Assembly: GCA_036937835.1 (NCBI GenBank)
Contig: CM072870.1
Coordinates: 5,920,001 to 5,984,000 of the forward strand
Reading direction: 5' to 3'
Length of the DNA stretch: 64,000 nt
Source: Pampus argenteus
Lineage: Eukaryota; Chordata; Actinopteri; Scombriformes; Stromateidae
The position numbers were made by a program, and so were the translations under genes. Below, in pieces: positions 1 to 10,720 of this stretch. The notes under the pieces were generated by a model. It did no database searches. It was not told the DNA's origin and worked only from the letters and a program-made list of their open reading frames with translations. Position 1 is the stretch's first letter. Each line of letters starts with the position of its first letter.

Positions 1-1177
1 TGCAGTTTAACAGCTCGTGAGAGAAAACGATGATTGATTATGGTGTTACTGTTCTACTGTATTGATCAGTTAGGGTTCAAGTTGGGTCTAATGTAAAAAA
101 AAATACATTATTAATTGAATTATTATTTAAGTTTAACAGTTTGGTTTATTAGTTGAGTATTTTCTGATGATCATCAGAGCTTCTTTAACGTCCCCGCAGC
201 GCGTTATCGCGTTATCTCAAGTGCACCCGATATAACCTAGAAATACAGGAAATGGATATGGTTGAAGACAGATTGTCTTTATTCGAAACGTCTTTGCTCT
301 GCAGTTGAACAAAGAGCAGGAGGTATCAACCTTCTAGATACATTATCCTTTCCATAACATGACAGGTTTTTAAATTACCATCTTAGATAGAAAATACACA
401 TATGTAACTCCTTGAATTCAAATAGAAGTTATCTTCAAAAAAAAACAAACAAACAAACAAAAATAATAATAAAAATAATAATTTTTTTTTTTAAAGAAAA
501 TTTACGCGTGACTATATCAGCACTGAACCACAGGAAAAATTAAACATTGGATGTATAAATGATTCCTTTTTTTTCTTTTTGTCTTATTAAATAGACAGTC
601 TAGTTTTATGTGCCAGGTTTTGTTTTTTGTTGTTGTTGTTGTTTTTTGATAAATATAAACAATAAGACCCGTATATAATCCAGCCTATAGGTCCTGATTT
701 TGACCCTATCCATCACATTATAGAATTAATTACGAGTGCCAAAAAAAAAAAAAAAAAAAGTAGACTACTTATACAGGAAATAAGAACGCTAATTGTGCAA
801 GCCAATCAATAATAATCAACACAAATCAGCATATCAGCATTGAAATGTACACAATAAATAAAGTTAAAGGCCTCCTTTTTCTGGCTGCCATAAACGTTAT
901 AACATTTACATTTCTTACAGTTCACAGGGCACCAAACCCCAGCTCCTCTGCTCAGCTCAGGAACTTGTTGGGTTTCTGGAAAAGTTTCTCTCTCTTTTTT
1001 TTTTTTCCTCTCCTTTTTTTGTGTTTTGTGTTTTATTTAGTTTGCCATGACAAGTCCAAGGCAGTTATTATTGTTCATGCCTTTTTAACAGGGCTGTCCA
1101 TAATATATTTACATGCATTTTTTTTTTCTCCTCAGTATTCAAGTGAATTAAAAAGAGGGAAGGAGTCTTGAGGGGGG
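1..1177. other. 3' flank and probable 3' UTR of sox14
   Basis: AT-rich sequence directly after the sox14 stop (minus strand). Read on the minus strand it contains an AATAAA hexamer at 1032-1037, about 140 bases past the stop, which could end a short 3' UTR; another lies at 145-150. A run of 19 A sits at 741-759. Open frames here show no domain and are antisense or chance frames. The true 3' end cannot be fixed from sequence alone. Confidence 0.5.
1032..1037 (-). terminator. Candidate polyadenylation signal of sox14
   Basis: AATAAA on the minus strand, the first canonical hexamer downstream of the sox14 stop codon. It lies in T/A-rich sequence, so chance occurrence is likely enough to keep confidence low. 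Vertebrate SOX14 transcripts often have longer 3' UTRs, so a more distal signal such as 145-150 may be the main one. Confidence 0.3.
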
Positions 1178-1894
1178 TTACATGGCAGCGGCATGTGCGG
1201 ATGAATATGGGTCTATCCCAGTCTTGGTCATACCTGGAAACAGTATGTAGGCCACCGGGGGCTGTAAACTTGACGCTGACCAGGCTGTGCAGTTACACGG
1301 GACGACATAACCCGGGTTTGTGGGCGACGGGTGGGTGTGGGTGTGCTGACTGGGGCACCCAAGGGTGCCGAACGCGCCGTTCTGGTATCCCAATGAGGAC
1401 GCGTACGGCAAAGTGCTGGTACTCAACGTGTGGGGCATCTCCGTCATCTTCTGGATGGCGCTGGAGCTGAACTGACTCGGGTCCAGGAAGGAGTAAGGAG
1501 TGGATGTCGGCGGCAGAAACGCTCTGGCTTTCTCCGATGCGCTCAAAAGAGAGTCCGCGGCGGAAACTGGAAGTCCCTTCAAGTGATCGGTGTCCCCGAG
1601 GTAAGGCAAAGGGAAAACGTACCGGTCCTTCTTGAGGAGGTTCTTGGGTTTGCGCCGGGGTCTGTACTTGTAGTCGGGGTGCTCCTTCATGTGCTGAGCC
1701 CGGAGCCTCTTGGCCTCGTCGATGTAAGGTCTCTTCTCAGACTCTGACAGCAGCTTCCACTCGGCGCCCAGTCGTTTGCTGATCTCAGAGTTGTGCATTT
1801 TGGGATTCTCCTGTGCCATTTTCCTCCTCTGGCCCCGGGACCAAACCATGAACGCGTTCATGGGTCTCTTGATATGATCAGCAGGCTTTGACAT
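1178..1894 (-). CDS. sox14: SOX14, group B2 SRY-box transcription factor
   Basis: A 238-residue intact frame with no intron, as expected for SOX14 (about 240 residues in other vertebrates). The HMG box spans residues 8-76: it opens with the Sox signature RPMNAFMVW at 10-18 and is followed by the basic stretch YRPRRKPKNLLKK. This domain bends DNA at ACAAWG sites in the nucleus. The tail is diagnostic of SOX14 rather than its paralogue SOX21: a QHTHTH stretch at 183-188, the segment PGYVVPCNCTAW, and a C terminus PYSSAHAAAM. SOX14 acts mainly as a repressor that opposes SoxB1 activators in neural progenitors and marks subsets of interneurons. The start at 1892-1894 begins MSKPADHIKRPMN, the family N terminus, and has A at -3. 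A short deletion relative to the mammalian protein, as I remember it, falls just after the LGDTD segment. No truncation or frameshift is seen. Confidence 0.98.
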   Translation of the reverse strand: MSKPADHIKRPMNAFMVWSRGQRRKMAQENPKMHNSEISKRLGAEWKLLSESEKRPYIDEAKRLRAQHMKEHPDYKYRPRRKPKNLLKKDRYVFPLPYLGDTDHLKGLPVSAADSLLSASEKARAFLPPTSTPYSFLDPSQFSSSAIQKMTEMPHTLSTSTLPYASSLGYQNGAFGTLGCPSQHTHTHPSPTNPGYVVPCNCTAWSASSLQPPVAYILFPGMTKTGIDPYSSAHAAAM

Positions 1895-2600
1895 CTTTAA
1901 AAGATATACACTTGTTTGTGTGCGTTATCCCCAACGTTAACGACGAAAGGAAGAAAAAAAAAAAAAAGGAAAAAGTTCTGATCGAGAAGGAAACTATTCA
2001 CCTGTCTAGATGCCAGATACCAGTCATGCCACGTCTGGGATGTTCTGAGTCTGAGGAAACATTAACAAATAAGAAGAAAAAATATATAGATATCAAAGAA
2101 AATAAAAAATCCAGCGGTCGATTGGTTTCTTTTTCTCCCTCCGAGTTAAAACACTGATGCGCACTCGGTTAAGTCCGGTAACAACTCTGAGAGACGCGCG
2201 GCGGGCGACACGGGAGAAAAATACATGCGAGATGCAAACATGTATAAAAAAAATCCACAAAGGTGAAATCAGTGTTCCGCAGTCAGTTTGCAGGAGTCGT
2301 TAAAGTGTTCAGTTATTTTTTTTCTGTCACCACACACACATTCTCCCTCTCTCTCTCTCTGCCTCTCTCTCTCTCTCTCTCTCTGAGGTTTGTCGTCAAG
2401 CACCTGGCTTGGAAATGAGCGGAAGAGCGTGAATACGAGCCAAAAGCGGTGAAGTTCAAAGGCTGGGCTGGTTTGGTTTCTGCACGCAATCTGACATAAT
2501 CTGCAGGGCGTTCACTCACCAACCTGAGCGCCCAATCAGCACGGAGAGCGGCTATTATAATACCTTCACGAAAAATATATGTATATTACAGCATAAACAA
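1895..2600 (-). promoter_or_regulatory. Putative sox14 5' UTR and core promoter
   Basis: Region immediately upstream of the sox14 ATG. On the minus strand it contains, in order toward the gene, a TATA-like TATTATAATA (about 2553-2562), an ATTGG (inverted CCAAT box, NF-Y type) inside the CCAATCAGC stretch near 2531-2539, several CpGs, and a GA-rich tract. A start site some 25-30 bases below the TATA-like word would fall near 2525-2535 and give a 5' UTR of about 630 bases. TATA lying upstream of the CCAAT box is the reverse of the usual order, so one of the two may be fortuitous. No transcript data support the start. Confidence 0.45.
2343..2384. repeat. (CT)n tract in putative sox14 5' UTR
   Basis: Almost pure CT/TC run (GA on the sox14 strand) broken once by GC. 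If the transcript starts near 2530 it would be transcribed as a GAGA tract. Such tracts can bind GAF-like factors or simply be microsatellites. Confidence 0.85.
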
Positions 2601-2639
2601 AGAGCGGGTGGTAGTAGAAGGGGGGATAAAGAAAGAGAG

Positions 2640-2641
<2 letters not shown>

Positions 2642-2680
<39 letters not shown>
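2642..2680. repeat. (TG)n microsatellite
   Basis: Nineteen or so uninterrupted TG units just upstream of the sox14 promoter region. Alternating purine-pyrimidine sequence able to form Z-DNA and likely length-polymorphic. Confidence 0.95.
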
Positions 2681-2681
<1 letters not shown>

Positions 2682-2817
2682 AGAGGGGATAATACTCAGG
2701 ATCCCTCCCCGATTCCATTTAATGTAATGAATCGCAACAAACATGAACCTTCAACCTTCTTCCCAGTTAAAACCTGACTTCAACCCTGAGAGGTGGCTAT
2801 AGCATGCAACCAATTTA

Positions 2818-2820
<3 letters not shown>

Positions 2821-2850
<30 letters not shown>
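2821..2850. repeat. (CA)n microsatellite
   Basis: Fifteen CA units, only about 140 bases from the TG run at 2642-2680 and in the opposite sense, so the two could pair as an imperfect inverted repeat. Confidence 0.95.
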
Positions 2851-2853
<3 letters not shown>

Positions 2854-3357
2854 CGCCAAAATACATATAGACAGGCCCTAATGGAGTTATCATCTGCTGC
2901 AAATGTTGTTTTTTTTCATACTATAGTTTTCAAAGGAGGAACTGCAGATATTACTGCTACTAGGCTACTAATAATAATGTGAAAAAATGAATAATAATCC
3001 TGTAAAAAAGTTCATATTTAGCTTCAGTATGTTTTGAGGGGGAGGCAGCCACAATTGACGCATGAATCATTTCCTTTAGACTAAAAACACCCTTTAAAAC
3101 ACACAGTTTAGGCCTGCATGTCAAACCTGAGACTATGGAAGACTCAACTCTGTAGTGACACTGTTACAAACGGCCGGAAAATATTACATCAACTGTAATT
3201 GTTGCATTATCTCACATGCATTTGACAGTGTGGGGTTTTTTTAAGGAGGCACAGAGTGATCGTTTTAATATGTAAATTTCAATGAGGACCACTGCTTAAT
3301 AGCCCCCAAGCTAATGTGCGTGATATGTGATTCCTTCAGCTGTGATTATTAAACGAA

Positions 3358-3402
3358 GCGCGCGCGCACACACACACACACACGCGCGCACACACACACA
3401 CA
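3358..3402. repeat. (CG/CA)n alternating repeat
   Basis: Alternating CG and CA dinucleotides with two short CGCGCG cores, a strong Z-DNA type sequence. Confidence 0.85.
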
Positions 3403-3579
3403 AAATATTGAGTGGAGATACTCTAGTTAGCTACACCGTTAAGTACATTTATTTAAGGTGGTCTATATCTATATATAGAGCGCGTAGACACACGCGGATG
3501 TTGCTGTGGACACCACATACACACAAACGACTTCTTTTTAACTACATTACTTTCTTTTGACATGTCACCGCATTGTCTT

Positions 3580-3612
3580 TAATATATATATATAATATAT
3601 ATTATATATATG
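3580..3612. repeat. (TA)n self-complementary tract
   Basis: Alternating TA with two phase shifts, making it a near-perfect palindrome able to extrude a cruciform. Confidence 0.8.
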
Positions 3613-4593
3613 TAATTAGCATGATTTTAGCATGATAAATAAATAAATACTTTAAAAACTATCAGACAAAAAGCGTCAATTAAATATACAGATCTATATA
3701 TTTGTAGAATATATATTTTTAGAAATAACATTAAGATATTATCCTATCCGAAAAATGAGAAAATATTATTTTCTTAAGGCAAAAGAAGAAGAGCAGAAAA
3801 TGGAGTTGATTATTCTGGGTCTGATGCTCCATCTGTGCGTCTTTCTCACGCTCTCTTAGCTCACGCGCACGCACGCATGCGTCAATCGGCAGCTCGTAAC
3901 AAGGAGATTTCATGTTTCTTTTAAAAACCCTAAAATAATAGTTGGGGGTTTTTTTTAAATAAAAAAGAAATGTGTCCGTGTCGGGTGAAAAATCCTCCAC
4001 ACTCCGACCTAGAGAACAATGCAGCCCGCAGCGGAGGAGGACGCCCCGGGCTTTTTTATGTTTTAGATACAAGCGCCGACCGGATGCCTGCAAAAAGAAA
4101 AAAGCTCCTCAAATCCTCACGATCGACAGGCTATGATGTTCATCTGCAACCACAAGGTAGTATACTGCATGTTCGGACTGTATATTTCGGCTTGTTTTGA
4201 AGTTTTAAATTGTGTTATGCTATCTTTTACTGAACAGCCTATGCAATTTAATATGTAGTGTATAGTCTATACACACACACACCAGCTTAGGATTCATTTT
4301 GAGATCAATGAATTAGATAACAGGAAATTATTTTAGGGGCTGAGCCTCCTATTCACGAGGGAGAAGTCAGTTATGTTCCTTATTCAAAAACTGATCTGTC
4401 TAATAAATGCACCCCCGAAAGTTCCCTCGACAATTTAACAGGATAATGAGAAATGCAATAGGTTTGGATTTGTCAAGGATTGTCATGATTATTATTTCCG
4501 TCCGCGGTCTCTCTTCAGTTTTTCCTCAAACAGAATAGTCAGTAACCTACATTTGACACAGCCCATTATTGACACGAACATGCATGTGCTGTA

Positions 4594-4652
<59 letters not shown>
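4594..4652. repeat. (AAT)n microsatellite
   Basis: About sixteen AAT units followed by two degenerate TGATAA units. The long isoleucine-only open frame on the minus strand here is a product of the repeat. Confidence 0.95.
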
Positions 4653-4782
4653 GGGGTTTTACACCTGGGCGCCCACATGTAAAAATTAAAAAATAACTCT
4701 CTATATCTCCCAAAACTTTAGGTAACTGGAAATTGGATTCTCACAATATAAACTATAAGAAACAAAATTACAAAAAGAAAAA

Positions 4783-4784
<2 letters not shown>

Positions 4785-4830
<46 letters not shown>
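4785..4830. repeat. (TA)n(CA)n compound microsatellite
   Basis: TA run passing directly into a CA run, then a short TGAT repeat. Confidence 0.95.
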
Positions 4831-4922
4831 TGATTGATTGATTAAAGTGTCAGCAAAGTATCTTATTAATTGACCATTGGTGAAAGTTTATAGTTTATTG
4901 CTCATTATAACAATCACACACA

Positions 4923-4937
4923 CAGAAAGAGACAGAT

Positions 4938-4974
<37 letters not shown>

Positions 4975-5023
4975 GATAGAGAGAGAGAGAGAGAGACAGA
5001 GACACAGAGAGAGAGACAGAGAC

Positions 5024-5079
<56 letters not shown>
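4923..5079. repeat. (GA)n-rich long compound tract
   Basis: About 155 bases of GA with interspersed GATA and GACA units. Purine-only on one strand for long stretches, so it could form H-DNA (triplex). The long serine/leucine frame on the minus strand is a repeat artefact. Confidence 0.95.
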
Positions 5080-5080
<1 letters not shown>

Positions 5081-5340
5081 TTGGATTACCTAAGGACAAA
5101 CGTCCATCCATGTAGCCTTATAGAGTGAATGGGGAGCGGCCTGACACACAGAGAGCCTATTAGCCAACTTGGGCCCCCGTGGAGAGCATTGAGGTAAGCT
5201 CCCCTACCGGAACTGTCCATGGTGCTGAAGCGGTAAGAGGTTTTCTTTACTGCACACTTGCGTCCTCCCTCAAAACTCTTAAAAGCCAGGGTTGACATTT
5301 CAATGCCTTTTATTGTATTTCCATCCTGTTTAGTAATGGT
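5080..5340. other. Unique unexplained block after GA tract
   Basis: Complex sequence of about 250 bases with higher GC than its surroundings and no simple repeats. It contains a donor-like GAGGTAAGC near 5190-5199 on the plus strand but no matching acceptor or convincing frame. It could be a regulatory element or an old repeat; I cannot tell. Confidence 0.25.
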
Positions 5341-6080
5341 TCTCTGTTAAAAATAAATAAATAAAATATTATAAAGCAAACAACTCACATGGTCTATAAC
5401 TTTCCTAACTTTCTGGTTTTTTTTATGAAGAATGTCTTTAAGCTTATTTTCACAGTGAGGAAGAAGCTGTCAAATCATATTTGGAAGTAATAAATTATGG
5501 CACCAAATATAACATGAATACAGAAACGTGGATTTGTTGTTATATGTCTAACTGTCAGTGTTTCTGAGCTTGTGCCTGGTCAATACATATTATTGCAACT
5601 AAACAAAAAACAAAACAACTGTGTGTGTGTGTATTATGTGACTGAATGTTTCGTATACTTATAAAATATTCTATCTGCCATTACATGTTCAAATAGTTGC
5701 TGTTCAAAGGCGTTTGTCCTCACTTTAGATTGATGTTAACATGTTGTCCCTGAAAATTATACAAAAATGTGTAAAATAATCTTGAATTGTTAATAATTAT
5801 GCCTGCAACATGTATTTCTTAAAGCAATATTTAAATATTTCCAAAACTCAAATGCAGCAGATAATACTGTTTAAATTATTATTATTTTTTAAATTATCTC
5901 CTTATGAGTATCATTCATTGATACCGAGAAGCTATCAAAATAAAAATGAGCGTTATGTCAATGTATTGCCAACATGGGGCGTATCTTATGGAAAATATAT
6001 GTATAGATATATAAATGTATCATGTCTTTGTGGTTAAATTATTTCTCAATAAAATCCTAAATTGACTAAACTTAAGCTCT
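5341..6080. other. AT-rich intergenic, nothing recognised
   Basis: AT-rich sequence with A and T runs, one short TG run near 5621 and AATAAA at 6048. No domain-bearing frame, RNA or repeat family recognised. Confidence 0.6.
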
Positions 6081-8100
6081 CTCTTTTATTTAGCAACAGT
6101 GGATAATACAGAGCAGAAAAAAAAAAATTAACAAAGGTTCAAGGCGTCAGGTAATAACGAAAGGATAGGGGCAACACTTCAAAGACCATGTGGTCCACAT
6201 CACACAATTATACAATACAATTAGGATTAAAGGGGCAAAACAGAGATAACAGGAGATAGGGATAAATTATCACAAAAGGAAAGATGTGACTCTCTCCTGA
6301 CCTTCATTAAGAGAAAAAAAAAAAAAACTAATTTGGAGCTGGCCTTCCTTGCTGGGGGATTTGAGCTTTGCACATGAGACTGTGACTCACTAGATAAGAT
6401 TTAAAGAGTGTAGAAATGAGAATCTGAACTAATATTAAACATAAACATACAGCATATATTCAGATCAAAATCATAAGAAAGACAAAGAGTGATGCATAAA
6501 ATAATATAATAAATACACTAACAACAGCTATTTAAATAGAACTGGACTCATTTCAGACACAATTTCATGTCATCCAATGTGTACGTTTGCTGTTAGGACA
6601 TAATTAACACAATAAACAGATGAACACAAAAGCAACCTAACACGGATTCAGACTCTTACTGATCTCTTGTGATGAAAGCATTTAACATTTCACTGAACTC
6701 TTACAGCGGTCTCAAGCGCTCAATAAGTTGAGGTTGTTGGGTGTTTCTATGGCAACCACGCATACACTATGTGGGCGCCCCGTGTTTCAGGTCACTGACA
6801 CCTTGTGAGTGTGTATATGTACGTAACTTCCATGCCTGTAATGTGATGGTTACACGATTCCTAAAGTAGTATCATAATGGATACAGCTCAAGTCAACGTG
6901 ATGTCTGATAGGCTGTAACCGCCCCACATAGTTCTCCTAAACTTCAGATGTCTTCAGTGGTACAAGCAAATAATGTATTTTAAAAAAAACACTACAGCCT
7001 TAAGATGTTCAGAAGTAGGTGCTTCCAATGTGGGATCAGGGTTCCCGCTCCAGAAGTCAATGAAGGTCTGAAAGTTCCACTCTTAAATCTTCTTTCTTTA
7101 TAATTTCAAATCTGACAAATACAACTACTGAAATCAGCTACTGTAAGATACTGACTATGTAAAAATGGAAACACTGACCGAGATCAAGACACCTTTTAAT
7201 GATCTGGACTAACCATGGGAACCTGGCCTTCATCCACACCAAAGCCCAAACTATAGGTGGGCCAGTTGGTTACACCGCCATGTCATAGGGACGCTCAGCT
7301 AAGTGGCCACACTGAGGATGGTCATTTCCTTCCTGCAGCAGTGATGTTGATGGCGTTCCATGGATGTCCAAACATCCTGAGGTTGTGCCTCCACTGACTT
7401 GCTCACTGGTTTTCTGTCATGTGAAAGACAACACCATCAACTCATGATCAGAGCACCCTGCCACTGTATGTCTCCTATAGGGAGATATGCAGGGAGACAT
7501 AATAGCCCCCAGTTGCTGGTGGCTAGATGGACCTTGAGGGTACATTCTGCTTCCTGATGTCCAGGAATCCATCACTTATGATCTGGGTATTCCTATAACT
7601 TCCTTTTGTGTTTCTCCATGAGCCTTCTCAATGTTTCCAGGGTTACCAACCACCAACCTTGAACTCCCCATCAGGTTCCATTGTTTCACTTTCTCAATGC
7701 CATACAGTGCTCGAGGTAGTATTCACTGCTAAATAACATCATGGCTAAGATGTCTCACGTTAGACTAGAGTTTGCTTTCTCTGACCATAGGTTTACCAGT
7801 GCCTCCCTTTAGTCTGGGACCAGAACCATAAGACATGGTGCAAAGCTCCTGTGAGTCAAGCAATGAATTCAAAACTGAAAGTGAAATCAAGATGCCACAG
7901 TGTTACCCAGAAATGTCTCAGAGTTATACATACAGTATCAGTCAAACCCCTGTTATACTGTTTCTCTGTTTTTATTTACAGAATTTGCATCCTGAAATAT
8001 AAAGTGGGAAAAGCAACGCTGGACAAACAGCTGCTTCTGAAATCTGAGCTGGACTGTAGGTAAAGACAGAAACAGAGCCAACTCAAATGTAGAATAATGA
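6081..8100 (-). other. Unexplained, possibly decayed coding or transposon sequence
   Basis: Between about 7000 and 8060 the texture changes to GC-richer complex sequence unlike the AT-rich flanks. On the minus strand short stretches read as protein-like: 7080-7020 gives WNFQTFIDFWSGNPDP, and about 7834-7770 opens with MSYGSGPRLKGG, preceded by CTTTCAG and CACAG acceptor-like words, before a stop. Stops interrupt every frame, so no intact product exists. I do not recognise the protein. A broken gene copy or an old transposon is plausible, and chance cannot be excluded. Confidence 0.25.
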
Positions 8101-9175
8101 AAAGGAGATAGTTGAAAAATGTAAAAGCGTTTGAAGCTAGACAGAAAAAAAAAAATACAATTTTACAAATCTGTATCAGTGAATGATTAATTAATTTTGT
8201 TGAATGATCTGTTCCAGCGTTGAGTGATATCAGTTTCCATTTCTTTTATACTTTGACAGAAGATCTCAAGAGACTGGTAGTTCAAAGACGGTTCAATTTA
8301 GAGTTCTCATTGGAAAAGGCTTCAGAAGGTCTTTACCATACATTGGGCTTTGATGTGTTTTAACTGTTCTGATCTACTGTTCACAGATAAGGGCAAAAAA
8401 TTATGTTCATTTTTTTTACTTTTTTTCTTAACTTCACATTATATTTGAGGTACATCAAAATATATATATATTATCAAAAACATATGTACAGCTTTGTCAT
8501 AGATGTTTATAGTGTAGGTGTAGTGTAGATTAGTTTGTACTACTGTACAACCAGTATTTAATCATCATAAATATACCATTTCAAAGAAACACTAACTGTA
8601 TGTAACTTCCCTGACTGTCCATGTCCTATCATAAAATGTTGCTGACCTTTATACTGAAGGATAAGGATTTTAATTGAATCACAGCTATTTATTAGTCTAT
8701 TGAGCTTGACCTCTATCACGCTGAAGCGAGAAGGTGACTTGGTGTCGAAGAATCTTTGACTCTCTGAACCAGGCGAGTCATTTATTAATCAAAAGAAAAG
8801 ATTGATTTCCTGTCATATGCATTTGTCCTACTTTTATTCTGATATCAGTTGTCTTTGGCTCTCCTTATGACTCGCACATTTCCAAGTGTCACATTTAGAT
8901 ACAGTATATGCATGAGCAGGTAGATCTTTGATAGCTGTTTATTCAAAAGCAAACAAAACTTGAAAAGAGGCTATAACCTCGACTGAGAACTCTGGAGGGG
9001 TGGACTAAGATTGAAATTGGTCTGACTCTCTCTCTCGCTCTCTCTCTCTCTTGTATTGAGGGTCCATTGTAGTACGTCAAACAAAAGGTTTTTTATCAGA
9101 GGCTCTTAATGTAACCCCCTCCCCTTACTCTCTCGGCCACCAACTCTTTCTTCTCTTCCTCTCTTTTCTCATTCA
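8101..9175. other. AT-rich intergenic, nothing recognised
   Basis: AT-rich with short A/T runs, a small TA tract near 8460 and a CT run at about 9027-9052. No gene, RNA or known repeat seen. Confidence 0.6.
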
Positions 9176-9179
9176 TTTA

Positions 9180-9480
9180 TTCCACTGTGTGTGGAAATAG
9201 GCTGGGCAACAATTAATTTCAGAGTGAATTCAGGCAGGATCTATTACCCCTCTCTGCCTCTATTGCTCTAATGGAAATCTATTTCACTTTTCTTTTGTGT
9301 CCAATATAATTTAATGCCCATTTTATTAATGGCCTGAAATAATTACGGAAGGCTTTTGTGATTCTTGAGTATGTTTCATTTAATTGTGTAATAAATGTCT
9401 AATCGGAGCTCCCATCTGAAGCCATTATGGCATTAAAATTAACAATTACGCCACAAATGTCTTGGTGAATGCGTTGGGGT
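9180..9480. promoter_or_regulatory. Candidate enhancer block with SOX and homeodomain words
   Basis: A 300-base non-repetitive block typical of vertebrate noncoding elements near developmental genes. It holds TAATTA at 9340-9345, TAATTG at 9381-9386, two copies of CTTTTGTG (SOX-type) at 9292-9299 and 9353-9360, and ACAATTACG near 9442-9450. I infer enhancer function from motif density and texture; conservation was not tested. Confidence 0.42.
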
Positions 9481-9779
9481 CTATAGAAATCGTTGCTGAT
9501 AACAAGACACATATAAATCATTCATGAGAATTTTTTTTTTTTTTTCAAAGAAAAGCGTGAGAGATAGGAGGATGCGAGGGAGAAAAAAGAAGTGGGGGAA
9601 GAAAAGAGGAGAAGAAAGAGGCTGAGTTTTCTTTATTCCATTGAAAAATGGGGATGGCCAAAAGATAGGGCATTTTAAAACTGTGTCACCCTCTCCAGTT
9701 CCTTTCTTCCCCTGTCTCTCTCTATCTCCCTTTAATTTGCCTTCCTCTTTATTTTTGAAGTGACAGATTTCACTTTGGG

Positions 9780-10180
9780 AATTCATTAACCGTTAACTTG
9801 GGCGATAAAATATCTATCAGGCCCTCTGCCCGGTTCCTTTGCTAAGCTGCGTGGCGCTCCGGTTCAACGTTGTGGGTGACCGAAGGCAATTAAAGAGGCT
9901 TCACACTCTCTCACTCTCCCAGTGTCACTTTCTCTGTGAAAACAGGAAGGCTGCTCAACGTACCAGCAAGAATTGTTTTCTTAGTAGCCAAGTCTACAAA
10001 TTTCATGGTATGGGGAAACTCCATCTGCCACTAAAAACCCTCGTCAGTTCCTCTGTGTCATTTCCAAGCTAATATACTACAATTGGTTTTGGTGAATCTA
10101 TTTTAATAGCATAAGGTTTTGGCCTTCTTTGTTCTCTATTACCATGATGCACAAAGGGCCTCCCCAGGCAATGGATTGCA
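9780..10180. promoter_or_regulatory. Candidate regulatory block with opposed SOX words
   Basis: Complex sequence following a pyrimidine-rich spacer. The SOX words CTTTGTTC (10127-10134) and ACAAAGG (10151-10157) lie 24 bases apart in opposite orientation, an arrangement seen in SOX dimer sites. ATTAACCGTTAAC near 9785-9797 is a partial palindrome. Likely an extension of the 9180-9480 element. Confidence 0.35.
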
Positions 10181-10399
10181 CCCTGGCCCTAAACAGACAC
10201 TTTCAAGTGAAAAAGTCAAGGAAATGACTTTGATGTAGCAGACGTCTCTTATTAATGAGAAGGTTCATTTTATTCTCAAACATCCCATTTGAATCAAGCA
10301 ATCTTGGATAAGTTGGTTGATATAATTCATCTCTGACTCCTGGCCCATCCAGACAATCCAGATCATGACTGTTGCTACTGGAGTTTCTATAACTCACCA

Positions 10400-10720
10400 A
10401 ATAGTTATTTAGCTACAGCTACAGCGCCTCCACTGCCCAGTACCTCCTGTTTCCATGGCCCCACCGGCTCACCTGTCTGTCTTCCAGCCTCTGGGTCATC
10501 CTCCCGAGTGACTTCGCTCTGTCTTCCAGTCATGATTTCCAGCTCCTACTTCCTGGATCCCGTTGGTCACCCTACCAAGTGTCTTTGTCCTGTTTTCCCT
10601 CCTGGGCAACTCTGCCCATGCACCCTTTCTTCCGGTCAAGGTTTCCAGCTGGATACTGTCCCTTTGGCTTCCTGGATTGGTTGAATAGATGGAACAAAAT
10701 GTAAGTGCCTTAAACTCTAC
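10400..10720. other. CT-rich decayed repeat-like block
   Basis: GC- and pyrimidine-rich block in which loosely similar phrases recur (CTGTCTTCCAG, GTCTTCCAGTC, GATTTCCAGCTCC, GGTTTCCAGCTGG). This gives the look of a degenerate tandem or retroelement-derived segment. No frame carries a recognisable domain. Family not identified. Confidence 0.3.

Larger units (their letters stand above)
2851..4590. other. Proximal upstream flank of sox14, no gene
   Basis: AT-rich sequence with scattered simple repeats: a CG/CA mix at 3358-3402 and AT-rich self-complementary sequence at 3580-3612. A richer patch at about 3960-4150 contains several CpGs, including a GC-rich stretch around 4023-4050. Reading frames across it have no recognisable domain. 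I cannot assign a function; proximal regulatory sequence is possible given its distance from sox14. Confidence 0.5.

Noticed and set aside
1168..1747. Plus-strand frames of 100 and 105 codons
   Set aside because: They are antisense shadows of the sox14 coding sequence.
3731..4093. 120-codon minus-strand frame upstream of sox14
   Set aside because: The N-terminal part is Lys/Arg/Cys-rich without a domain, and it ends in A/T-run derived residues.
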